Assembly: GCA_964017045.1 (NCBI GenBank)
Contig: OZ024808.1
Location: 8,921,784-8,985,783 of the forward strand
Direction of reading: 5' to 3'
DNA from: Omphiscola glabra
Taxonomy: Eukaryota > Mollusca > Gastropoda > Lymnaeidae
DNA: 64,000 bases
Shown piece after piece: positions 54,691 through 64,000 of the stretch. Both the position numbers and the translations under genes were made by a program. How positions within the stretch are numbered: the first letter of the stretch is position 1; every line of letters starts with the position of its first letter. The notes beneath the pieces are model-generated. The model was not told where the DNA came from. It did not search any database and saw only the letters and a list, made by a program, of their open reading frames with translations.

Positions 54691-55059
54691 CCCCCCCCAC
54701 CCCCCACCCCAATTGTTCTTAATCTGGCGGTCCCGTATAGATTTAAACCTACGGCCAAGACCAAGGGGGTTCGTCCATCCGGCAGGTCGTAGATCGTCCA
54801 CACCAAACAGATTCACTTTACAGTTGAGGGGCCAGCTATTGGCCAGATGCTTTATGTTCCAAGGGAAATCTGGCCAAGTCGTTTTCGGTTTCCTTTGTAA
54901 TGTCATAGCGAACAATTTAATTAGTCTGGCCGGCCCTAGGTATAAAAACCAATTTAAGCTCCCCTACCAAGTGGGCGTCCGGTGCCGGGTTCTTTGTTGG
55001 TAAGATTAGTTTCATAACTGATTGGGGGGGGGGGGCATTACTAGTTGGCTTTGATTCAG
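54691..55059. other. Single-copy island, candidate regulatory DNA
   Basis: 54715-55000 is non-repetitive and mixed in composition, with ACAATTTAATTAGTCTGG and a TATAAAAACC box-like word at 54944. No coding domain in the read-through frame. Confidence 0.38.
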
Positions 55060-55420
55060 AGAAATACTGGCTGACTTGGGGAAAGGGGGCAACCCGGAAA
55101 TACTGGGTTAGTGGAGGGCATTACTAGTTGGCTTTGATTCATTGAAGGGAAGGACTGGGTTAGTGGAAAGCAATAGATGTTGGCTTTGTTACCCAAAAAT
55201 ACTGGGTTACACGAGGGTATTACATCTTGTCTTTGATTCCCAGAAAGACTGGGTTCCTGGAGGGCATTACATGTTGTCTTTGATTCCCAGAAAGACTGGG
55301 TTCCTGGAGGGCATTACATGTTGTCTTTGATTCCCAGAAAGACTGGGTTACTGGAGGGCATTACATGTTGTCTTTGATTCCCAGAAAGACTGGGTTACTG
55401 GAGGGCATTACATCTTGGCT
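55060..55420. repeat. ~47-bp minisatellite, seven to eight copies
   Basis: Copies share GGGCATTACATGTTGTCTTT and GATTCCCAGAAAGACTGGGT. The right-hand four are nearly identical. Confidence 0.93.
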
Positions 55421-55644
55421 TTTATTCCTGCAGAAAGAAAGGTGTAAATAGCGCATCTCCACTGGCCACACCTGCTAGTCAACAAATGATGAAAGCTACA
55501 CTCACCTTGAATCCATGTTGCGGGTACAATACATGGTTCTAGATATCGGTTTAATACAACTTTAGACTTGGATAGTATTCCTATTTTCACTATTTAAACT
55601 AAAATGACATCGTCAGCATTTTCTTAAAGGGAGACTTTAAGCGG
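55421..55644. other. Single-copy spacer
   Basis: Nothing recognised; ends in a G-run at 55642. Confidence 0.3.
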
Positions 55645-55800
55645 GGGGGGGGGGGGTGAGGGAGGGGGGTTGGGGGGCGGGGTTTTGGGTGAGGGTGGGG
55701 GCGGGGTTTTGGGTGAGGGAGGGGGTGGGGGCGGGGTTTTGGGTGAGGGAGGGGGTGGGGGCGGGGTTTTGGGTGAGGGAGGGGGTGGGGGCGGGGTTTG
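55645..55800. repeat. G-rich ~33-bp minisatellite, four to five copies
   Basis: The unit contains GGGGGCGGGGTTTTGGGTGA and GGGAGGGGGTG. Four or more G-tracts per unit make this the strongest G-quadruplex candidate in the window. Confidence 0.95.
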
Positions 55801-56514
55801 CGGATAACTTTCTAATCGGCGCATTAATTTGGTGAAGCGATGTTTCAGTTTCTTGTTTATGTGATGAATGTTTCTTCTGTTTATTGGCACAGATGTGTGT
55901 GGCCGCGTCTGCCTTATATGGTTTATGGAAACCTGGGTTTTCCAACCGGGGTGGGGAGGAGGGTGGAGAGACGCACGCCCATACGCACCCCGAGGTGGCA
56001 TTTCAGGGTTCGTGAGGAAGAGTGAACAAATGAGACACTAACTTTAAAGTTTTGTTGCCAATCTTTTATATATGTTACGCTTCTGGATTGACTCGTGGAC
56101 TGCTTCCTATAAAGCTGGCATATTCTTATTCAGCGTATTTTGGTAGTGAGAGTATATTTCAAATAATTCTAAATATTTGAAAGAAAGTATGGTTCAATAA
56201 TGAGTTCAATAGCGCGTAAAATATAATTCCCGATAACTACGCTAAATGATATAAATATTTTTTTTTTAAATAACGCAGCTGCGTTTGGTGCGTAATATTT
56301 TCTTTTCGGAAAATGAAATCGTCTTAATTTAAGTATGGTGTAAAAAAATATTCGGTTTAAAAGTGGTTTGGACATCAGAATATTTTATAGAGTTCATGGT
56401 TGTGAAATAAAAAGTGTGCAGTGGCGTATCGTGGGGGGGGGGGGGGGAGGGGGGGTAGCAAAAATTGGGATTCTTAAATGTTTGTTACTTCAGTTCATGT
56501 TTTGTCAAGTAACT
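55801..56514. other. Single-copy stretch
   Basis: AT-rich. CAGTGGCGTATCGTGGGG at 56419 followed by a G-run resembles a transposon end; no partner found. Confidence 0.3.
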
Positions 56515-56945
56515 TAACAAGATGGGAAGTTCACGCATTGCTGACACCAATGTTTGGCTGGCTATATCTAGTAGATTGGGAAGTTCACCCATTGCAGCCG
56601 CCAATGTTTGGCGGGCTATATCTAGTAGATGGGAAGTTCACGCATTGCTGTCGCCAATGTTTGGCTGGCTATATCTAGTAGATGGGAAGTTCACCCATTG
56701 CAGCCGCCAATGTTTGGCTGGCTATATCTAGTAGATTGGGAAGTTCACCCATTGCAGCCGCCAATGTTTGGCTGGCTATATCTAGTAGATTGGGAAGTTC
56801 ACCCATTGCAGCCGCCAATGTTTGGCTGGCTATATCTAGTAGATGGGAAGTTCACCCATTGCAGCCGCCAATGTTTGGCGGGCTATATCTAGTAGATGGG
56901 AAGTTCACGCATTGCAGCCGCCAATGTTTGGCGGGCTATATCTAT
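56515..56945. repeat. 53-bp minisatellite, eight copies
   Basis: The unit contains GATGGGAAGTTCACCCATTG and CCAATGTTTGGCTGGCTATA. A one-base length difference (GATTGGG/GATGGG) shifts frames between copies. Confidence 0.96.
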
Positions 56946-57199
56946 TTGTCTCTGTCTCTTCAAAAATATGTTACTTTATGTAACAAGTGACACGGGTATT
57001 TTCTTAATTGAACACTTTTTTTGGAACTCAATAAACAAATTAGAAGTTCATGTTGTTGTTGTTTTTTGGGTGTTTTTTTGGAGGGAATATTTGTTGTTGT
57101 TGTTGTTTGTTGTTGTTTTTTTTGAGGGGCGGGGGTTGTGTTTTTTTTTTCTTCCAACTTCAACATAAATTGTTACTTTTGTAGTGGTTGGAGAATAGT
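56946..57199. repeat. T/G-rich low-complexity sequence
   Basis: (TTG)n microsatellites at 57050 and 57091, and T-runs. Confidence 0.8.
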
Positions 57200-57252
57200 T
57201 TTCAAAAAAAAAATCGCAGAGGGTGCAGAAAATAAAAGTTTGGGAACCCCTG
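57200..57252. mobile_element. hAT 3' end remnant
   Basis: AATAAAAGTTTGGGAACCCC TG at 57231-57252 matches the usual right terminus of hAT elements such as the one ending at 31746. The left end was not found. Confidence 0.5.
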
Positions 57253-58059
57253 ATTTATGTAAACCATGATTAAAAACTTCTATGCCATGACGGCTCACAC
57301 TTTCATGATATGGCGCCCCGGTATCATAGCATGCGTTTGCCCTGTTTTGTAGCTGTCTAAATCTGTCCCTGCAGGGTGTATACCAAGCTTAATAACAACC
57401 CTTTGGCCTTTAGTAGGCAGAGATGAGCTCAGCTGACATCCTGATACCGTGGCGCGAAATGTACGATTACATCAGGGTGTCTCAATAGAAACTACAGAAC
57501 CTTTGATGCAAAATAATAATAATAATAATGTCGATAACAATAAACTCATTTTCATAGGAAATTACTCTAAAAGTAACTCGATACTGCAATGCGAATCGAT
57601 CCATTATTATTTCAAACAGCATCGATCCGCAGGGGCTCATGATGCATCCATTATGACGTACGCCCAGAGCGAAACCGACCCATCTTTGCGACTTTCTTCT
57701 ATCAAGGATGGGTCACCATCCGCCGTGACGACTTGATTGTCCTCGGCCCCGGCGCGAGCATTGCGTGATGCGTCGGGCCTGATTGCGACGGTGTTCCGAC
57801 GGGTCGGTCATGATTGCCTCCGTGGTACAACCTGATTACACGGCCATCTGTCACAGCAGCCAATCAAATATGGAGCAATTTTCAAGTTTAATTACAAGAC
57901 GTTTGCGTCATGCTCAGCTTTGATACATGGGACTTTGATACATGGGGGCTTTGAAACATGGGGGCTCGGAACGATTCACCTCATAATTAGTTCACGGCGG
58001 TTTGGTGTGGGGTGGGGGCTAGTCGACGACGTGATCAGATATGAGAACCGCTGTGCTAT
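57253..58059. other. Single-copy island, candidate regulatory DNA
   Basis: 57420-57910 is non-repetitive and mixed in composition. It has paired GATCC/ATCGAT words, CCAATCAAATATGG and TTTAATTACAAG. A 95-codon frame (57449-57736) has no domain. CRE-like TGACGTA and ATGACG words occur at 57650-57730. Confidence 0.38.
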
Positions 58060-58140
58060 ATTAATTATTATTATTAATAGAAGTTTTATATAGCGCGGTA
58101 CCCCAGCTCACCACGCTGTACATACAATTTAATAAACATA
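58060..58140 (-). mobile_element. SINE-like tail, inverted
   Basis: (ATT)n followed by TTTATATAGCGCGGTACCCC and CACGCTGTACATACAATTTA has the usual form of an inverted SINE/LINE 3' tail found in many invertebrates. Head not identified. Confidence 0.45.
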
Positions 58141-58238
58141 ATGATGAACTTAAAAATTAGCATACATTTATTAAGTAAAACCAAAAAAAAAATGTATATT
58201 CACTGACCCATTCCATAACTATTTACACGTCAAGCCAT

Positions 58239-58417
58239 CAGTGGTTATCAACCTTCCTAATGCCGCGACCCTTTAATACAGTTCCTCATGTTTTGGTGAC
58301 ACCCCCCCCCCCCAACCATTAAATTATTTTTGTTGCTTCTTCATAAATATGTGTTTTCCTATGTTCTTAAGCGACCCATGTGTAAGGGTCGCTCGACCCA
58401 CAGTTTGAAAACCGCTG
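58239..58417 (+). mobile_element. SPIN-like non-autonomous hAT, copy 3
   Basis: It starts CAGTGGTTATCAACCTTCCT AATGCCGCGACCCTTTAATA and ends CGACCCACAGTTTGAAAACC GCTG. It is 179 bp with a C-run inside. Flanking octamers (CAAGCCAT, TGATATAT) do not match, so the duplication is lost. Confidence 0.87.
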
Positions 58418-59225
58418 TGATATATGCTTGGAGCTGGGTGGGTTACTTGTAATGATTTAAGTTAAAAATCGCGTTTTCTGTTTTTAATAATCGTATCTAA
58501 GCATATACACGTGAATCAGGACAGTAGCTGTGATGTGCATGCAAGCATTACGTTGGGGACTTGAATAGGTTTGGATTATAAGTAATTGTTGGTAATTTTA
58601 TAGTCATTTTCTTGAATCCGGTGTGGATATTCCAGAGGCAGGGGCGCCAGATTGGCCTTCTAAAGACCAGATTCCTCAAATTTGGCCTTTTGTTTCCAAG
58701 AAGAATCATAGCTAAAAATGTGTTTGTTTTGTTATTGTCCTGTCCTTATCTTTCAAGCTTCCACATACCTTGTTCCGCTATTTCCATCTGACCCACGAAA
58801 GCGCCCCTTGCTAAGACCGGAGAACACGATACACATTTTTGCACGCTCCAAGACCTCTGTGTTAGGGACCCTGGCATCTTGTCCTGCAAAATACGACGCA
58901 GACCGGGTGTTGGCACGCAAATGCTCCATGTCACGCCTACTGCTACGATAATAATACATTGCAAATTATAATAAAAAGTGAGGGCAGTTCGGATAAACAA
59001 TTTTTTTAAGAAAACGGGCGTTCGGAAAAATCGACACTATGATATATATTTTGTCTCTTTTTAAACTTTTCAACTGGCCACCCTTTTTCAGAGGAGTATT
59101 TCAATGTTACTATAGTGATAAATTTATATGATGAAGATTCTGTCACTTTCTATCAAGTTTGGATCGACAGAATGTCAGGTCTCTTGTCATTGAAGAGTGA
59201 CAACAATACATTTTTTGACTGCCAG
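58418..59225. other. Single-copy stretch with interspersed repeat fragment
   Basis: The complement of 58757-58797 (ATAGCGGAACAAGGTATGTG) matches 13720-13742. The rest is unique; frames of 77-84 codons show no domain. Confidence 0.4.
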
Positions 59226-59755
59226 GTCTCTACCATTAAATTGTGTTTCAGAGACATAGATGGACTGTCAACATGCCAAACTGTAAAAGTATTGTAGGCA
59301 GGTCTCTACCATTAAATTGTGTTTCAGAAACATAGATGGACTGTCAACATGCCAAACTGTAAAAGTATTGTAGGCAGGTCTCTACCATTAAATTGTGTTT
59401 CAGAAACATAGATGGACTGTCAACATGCCAAACTGTAAAAGTATTGTAGGCAGGTCTCTACCATTAAATTGTGTTTCAGAGACATAGATGGACTGTCAAC
59501 ATGCCAAACTGTAAAAGTATTGTAGGCAGGTCTCTACCATTAAATTGTGTTTCAGAAACATAGATGGACTGTCAACATGCCAAACTGTAAAAGTATTGTA
59601 GGCAGGTCTCTACCATTAAATTGTGTTTCAGAAACATAGATGGACTGTCAACATGCCAAACTGTAAAAGTATTGTAGGCAGGTCTCTACCATTAAATTGT
59701 GTTTCAGAAACATAGATGGACTGTCAACATGCCAAACTGTAAAAGTATTGTAGGT
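59226..59755. repeat. 76-bp minisatellite, seven copies
   Basis: The copies contain AGGTCTCTACCATTAAATTG and ATGGACTGTCAACATGCCAA. They are almost identical (AGAAACAT/AGAGACAT only). Confidence 0.97.
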
Positions 59756-60740
59756 ACTTATCAAGAAGACACACCCCTTATACAAAATCGCTTATAACAG
59801 ACCATTTATACATCGCTTACGACACAGTACTTATACAAAATCGCTTATAACAGACCATTTATACATCGCTTACGACACATTACTTATACAAAATCGCTTA
59901 TAACAGACCATTTATACATCGCTTACGACACAGTACTTATACAAAGTCGCTTATAACAGACCATTTATACATCGCTTACGACACAGTACTTATACAAAGT
60001 CGCTTATAACAGACCATTTATACATCGCTTACGACACATTACTTATACAAAGTCGCTTATAACAGACCATTTATACATCGCTTACGACACAGTACTTATA
60101 CAAAGTCGCTTATAACAGACCATTTATACATCGCTTACGACACATTACTTATACAAAATCGCTTATAACAGACCATTTATGCATACGCTTACGACACATT
60201 ACTTATACAAAGTCGCTTATAACAGACCATTATACATCGCTTACGACACATTACTTATACAAATTCGCTTATAACAGACCATTTATACATCGCTTACGAC
60301 ACATTACTTATACAAATTCGCTTATAACAGACCATTTATACATCGCTTACGACACATTACTTATACAAAGTCGCTTATAACAGACCATTTATACATCGCT
60401 TACGACACATTACTTATACAAAATCGCTTATAACAGACCATTTATGCATCGCTTACGACACATTACTTATACAAAATCGCTTATAACAGACCATTTATAC
60501 ATCGCTTACGACACATTATTTATACAAAATCGCTTATAACAGACCATTAATACATCGCTTACGACACATTATTTATACAAAATCGCTTATAACAGACCAT
60601 TTATACATCGCTTACGACACATTATTTATACAAAATCGCTTATAACAGACCATTTATACATCACTTACGACACATTACTTATACAAAGTCGCTTATAACG
60701 ATCATTTATGCATCGCTTACGACACACTGCTTATACACAA
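59756..60740. repeat. 53-bp minisatellite, 18 copies
   Basis: The unit contains CGCTTATAACAGACCATTTA and CATCGCTTACGACACATTAC. Variants AAATCG/AAGTCG/AATTCG and CACATTAC/CACAGTAC are arranged in runs. It directly follows the 76-bp array. Confidence 0.97.
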
Positions 60741-61035
60741 CGTCTCTATAGCTAGTCTCTTTAAGCTTCTTATAACACACCACTTGTAGCACACCAACTA
60801 TACTACACCACTTAAAGCACACCAACTATACTACACCACTTATAGCACACCAAATATACCAGACAATTTACACACTACTGATAGCACACCAACTGTACCA
60901 CACAATTACACACTACTGGTAGCACACCAACTATAACACACTTACACACTACTGGTAGCACACCATGCAACTATAACACACAATTACACACTACTGATAG
61001 CACACCAACTGTACCACACAATTACACAACTTATA
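60741..61035. repeat. ~40-bp degenerate repeat
   Basis: About seven copies of ACACACTACTGATAGCACAC and CAACTATACCACACAATT-type words, irregular in length. Confidence 0.85.
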
Positions 61036-61164
61036 ACACACGTTTTGCAAATAGATTTTCTACCTGATTCATTTAGCAATATAATTATAGCATTCGTTCC
61101 GTAGCAAACGATATTTATTTTGTCTAACTTGAATTGACCCATCCCATAAATGCTATTTATTTTC

Positions 61165-61680
61165 TTTAACTTAAACTGAGTTAGTTTGAACAAATGTTCA
61201 TATTGTACACTGAGTTAGTTTGAACAAATGTTCATGTTGTACATTGAGAGAATTAACACGGGTTCATATTGTACATTGAGTTAGTTTGAACAAATGTTCA
61301 TATTTTACATTGAGAGAATGAACACTTGTTCATGTTGTACATTCAGTTGGTTTGAACAAATGTTCATATTTTACATTGAGAGAAGGAACACTTGTTCATG
61401 TTTTACATTGAGTTAGTTTAAACAAATGTTCATATTGTACATTGAGAGAATGAACAAATGTTCATATTGTACATTGAGTTAGTTTGAACAAATGTTCATA
61501 TTGTACATTGAGAGAATGAACAAATGTTCATGTTGTACATTGAGAGAATGAACTAATGTTCATATTGTACATTGAGTTAGTTTAAACAAATGTTCATATT
61601 GTATATTGAGAGAATGAACAAATGTTCATATTATACATTGAGAGAATGAACAAATGTTCATATTGTACATTGACAGAACG
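61165..61680. repeat. ~33-bp minisatellite with two subtypes, about 15 copies
   Basis: Copies share AACAAATGTTCATATTGTAC and ATTGAG, followed by either TTAGTTTG or AGAATG. The two subtypes alternate in the first half of the array. Confidence 0.93.
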
Positions 61681-62324
61681 CCTGCTTTAATTCAGACAAC
61701 TTTTCTAAACTCGGCCCTTTCCCTCCATAGAAATCCCCCTACCCCTTTCCCCCCCCCCCCCCCCCCACAAATTTAAATTAAACCTTTCTCTATTTCCTCC
61801 GTCCATTCAAAGTCCTCCTTTTAACAGCACGTACTCAATTAAGCGGCGCCCCTCTCCTCCCCGCGCCCCGTGCAAACAAACCAGAATGAGTTTCCTTTTA
61901 ATTGGGACCCATAATTGAGTATGTGGAATGAGAAAGGGAGATGATAAATATTGGATCAGGCGGGGCCCTGCGTTGTTAGACTGAGGAGTTAGCCCCCCCC
62001 CCCCCCCCCCTTACATCCACCCGGCCGTGGAGCGACTCGCTCATATAGACACATTGGAGTCTATGCGTTGGTGGGTTGTTTGTTAATCAAATATCATCAT
62101 CATGGGAAGTTTCTCATAAAATTTACAGTGAGGTTGGGTTGGGGGGGGGGGGGGGAGAGAGAACAGGAAATTAGAATTAAGGATTAATTAGCGGAATGGG
62201 TTTATTGTTTATTTGTTGTGTGAACGAATCGAATGTTTACATTAACAACAGCAGACGTGTGGGGTGGGTGGGGGTGCGGGGGGCAGAGCTGGGCATGAAA
62301 TTATGTCTCTTAGATATGCGCCCA
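61681..62324. other. Single-copy island with poly-C and poly-G runs
   Basis: Mixed composition with C-runs at 61751 and 61993 and a G-run at 62139. 61800-61960 contains ACTCAATTAAGCGG, TTTTAATTGGGACCC and ATAATTGAG, homeodomain-like words in a non-repetitive context. No gene recognised. Confidence 0.35.
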
Positions 62325-62775
62325 CGGCTGGGTAAATATAGAAACAATCTCACAGTTGTGTGCACATGGATACAATCTCACAGTTGTGTACATATATATA
62401 GAAATGTCAGCTTTGAACACAAGATAACATCTTACGGCTTCGTACACATAGATGCATTCTCACAGATTTGTACATATTAGATAGATGCATCAGCTCTGAA
62501 CACAGATACCATCTTACTGCTTCGTACACATAGATACATTCTCACAGATTTGTACATCTAGATGGATGCATCAGCTCTGAACTCAGATACCATCTTACGG
62601 CTTCGTACACATAGACACATTCTCACAGATTTGTACATGTAGATAATGTATCAGCTCTGCACACAGATACCATCTTACGGCTTCGTACACATAGATACAT
62701 TCTCACGGACTTGTACATCTAGATGGATGCATCAGCTCTGAACACAGATACCATCGTACGGCGTCGTATACGTAT
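62325..62775. repeat. ~82-bp minisatellite, five copies
   Basis: Copies share ACAGATACCATCTTACGGCT, TCGTACACATAGATACATTC and GATGCATCAGCTCTG. Confidence 0.93.
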
Positions 62776-62999
62776 ACATAGATACACGCCCCCCCCCCCC
62801 CCCAAACCGGCTGTGTGAAAATAGACCCACTTCCCGGGCCCACTAAAAGCTTTGACGGACACACGTTTTATGCAGTAACCTACGCCAAGACCCGGACTGC
62901 CTTGCCAGCTCAGCTTTCACGGCACTATCAACTATCCACACGCTCGCCTTAGTTCGTACGAACTCAATTCGTTATTTGAACGTAATCCCATTGTAGATT
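62776..62999. other. Single-copy spacer with poly-C run
   Basis: A C-run at 62789, then unique sequence. Nothing recognised. Confidence 0.3.
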
Positions 63000-63120
63000 A
63001 AAATTTGAAATCTGACTCCGTGGCCAGTGGTTCTAAATCCAGCACGTGAAATTTGAAATCTGACTCCATGGCCAGTTGTTCTAAATCCAGCGCTGGAAAG
63101 GTGAAATCTGACTCCCTGTC
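63000..63120. repeat. ~55-bp repeat, 2.3 copies
   Basis: GAAATCTGACTCCGTGGCCA and TTCTAAATCCAGC occur at 63007 and 63052, with a third partial copy before the next array. Confidence 0.9.
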
Positions 63121-64000
63121 CATGCGTTCCCAGCTGCCCATGTGTACCCAGTTGTCCTTGTGTTCCCAGCTGCCCATGTGTACCCAGTTGTCCTTGTGTT
63201 CCCAGCTGCCCATGTGTACCCAGTTGTCCTTGTGTTCCCAGCTGCCCATGTGTACCCAGCTGTCCTTGTGTTCCCAGCTGCCCATGTGTACCCAGTTGTC
63301 CTTGTGTTCCCAGCTGCCCATGTGTACCCAGTTGTCCTTGTGTTCCCAGCTGCCCATGTGTTCCCAGTTGTCCTTGTGTTCCCAGCTGCCCATGTGTACC
63401 CAGTTGTCCTTGTGTTCCCAGCTGCCCATGTGTACCCAGTTGTCCTTGTGTTCCCAGCTGCCCATGTGTTCCCAGTTGTCCTTGTGTTCCCAGCTGCCCA
63501 TGTGTACCCAGTTGTCCTTGTGTTCCCAGCTGCCCATGTGTACCCAGTTGTCCTTGTGTTCCCAGCTGCCCATGTGTTCCCAGTTGTCTATGTGTTCACA
63601 CGTGCTCCCTTTTCGCGTACGTATTCCCTTGTTCCCTCGTCTCATTGTGTTCCCACGTGTTTCCTTGTGTTCTCATGTCTTCACCTGTCTCCTATGTCTT
63701 CACTTGTCTCATTGTGTTTCCACATTTTCCATTGTGTTCCCAGTTATCCACGTGTGTTCCCACTTGTCCACTTGTGTTCCCATGTCTTCCCTTGTCCCAC
63801 TGTGTTCCCCACGTGCTCCCTTGTTTCCCACTTATCCGCTTGTATTCCCTTGCCTTCTGTGTTCCCACGTGTTCCCTTGTGTGCCCGTGTTCCCACCTGT
63901 CCCCTTAATGTTCCCCCCATGTTCCTCCTATTCTATAATTCCCATGAGCTCGCTCATTCCCATGCCTCCACGTGATCCCTAATGTTCCTTTGTGTTCCCC
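63121..64000. repeat. 36-bp minisatellite, 13 copies, with degenerate tail to window end
   Basis: 63127-63600 has the unit TTCCCAGCTGCCCATGTGTA plus CCCAGTTGTCCTTGTG, a dimer of two related 18-bp halves. From 63600 the sequence is a degenerate GTTCCCATGTGTTCCC series that reaches the window edge. ORFs of up to 309 codons (LCSQLPMCTQLS on +, WEHKDNWVHMGS on -) are by-products of the 36-bp period. Confidence 0.95.

Noticed and set aside
54940..54960. TATAAAAACC as a promoter TATA box
   Set aside because: There is no downstream gene on this strand, and the sequence lies in or after the LMO4 transcript; a single AT-rich word is not enough.
54059..55003. 314-codon ORF, the longest in the window
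   Set aside because: Two thirds is the 35-bp minisatellite, opposing ORFs of similar length exist on the other strand, and the tail shows no domain.
55624..56001. Proline-rich 125-codon minus-strand ORF
   Set aside because: It is the antisense reading of a G-rich minisatellite.
63053..63982. 309-codon Cys/Leu/Pro-rich ORF
   Set aside because: It is a product of the 36-bp array and its degenerate tail; both strands and several frames are equally open.

Overview
The window looks like animal nuclear DNA, most likely from a lophotrochozoan and probably a gastropod mollusc. The evidence is one intron-split LIM-domain gene with GT-AG splice sites, many short decayed DNA transposons (hAT, pogo/Tigger, SINE-like), and an extreme density of minisatellites. 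There are no bacterial genes, rRNAs or CRISPR arrays. The clade call is an inference: the LIM protein is close to LMO4, and SPIN-type hAT elements have been reported from a pond snail as well as from tetrapods and a triatomine bug.

The only convincing protein-coding gene is on the + strand. It is an LMO4-type LIM-only transcription co-factor, with coding segments at 28714-28943, 51068-51164 and 51743-51883. Spliced together they give 156 codons carrying two complete LIM zinc-binding domains. A strong splice acceptor before 28480 implies a 5'UTR-containing exon (28480-28943) and an upstream non-coding exon that was not located. The last residues and the stop codon probably lie in a further exon that was not found. 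Intron 1 is about 22 kb, intron 2 is 578 bp, and intron 3 runs to the window end or beyond. Positions 1-28479 are therefore upstream intron and/or 5' flank; 51884-64000 is downstream intron and/or 3' flank.

About half of the window (roughly 32 kb when arrays are summed by hand) is tandem repeat: more than 70 separate minisatellite arrays with units of 13-84 bp, often back to back. Many units have lengths divisible by three, or lack stops in every frame, so long but meaningless ORFs of up to 314 codons cross them. Between arrays lie decayed transposons. These include three SPIN-like hAT copies (one with a perfect 8-bp target duplication), an OC1-like hAT fragment, a hAT nested in another hAT, two pogo/Tigger-type elements with TA duplications, a MITE, and an unnamed interspersed family present three times. 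The remaining single-copy islands (300-1000 bp) contain AT-rich homeobox-like words and are candidates for regulatory DNA around LMO4.

The most interesting signals are: a minisatellite apparently born by amplifying part of a transposon copy (23697-23995); a transposon end amplified in tandem (33965-34320); a 23-bp tandem duplication that gives LMO4 exon 1 two consecutive splice donors; a fragment of exon 2 repeated just inside intron 2; a nearly pure poly-C splice acceptor at exon 3; and a minisatellite that reverses orientation to form a large palindrome inside the 578-bp intron 2.
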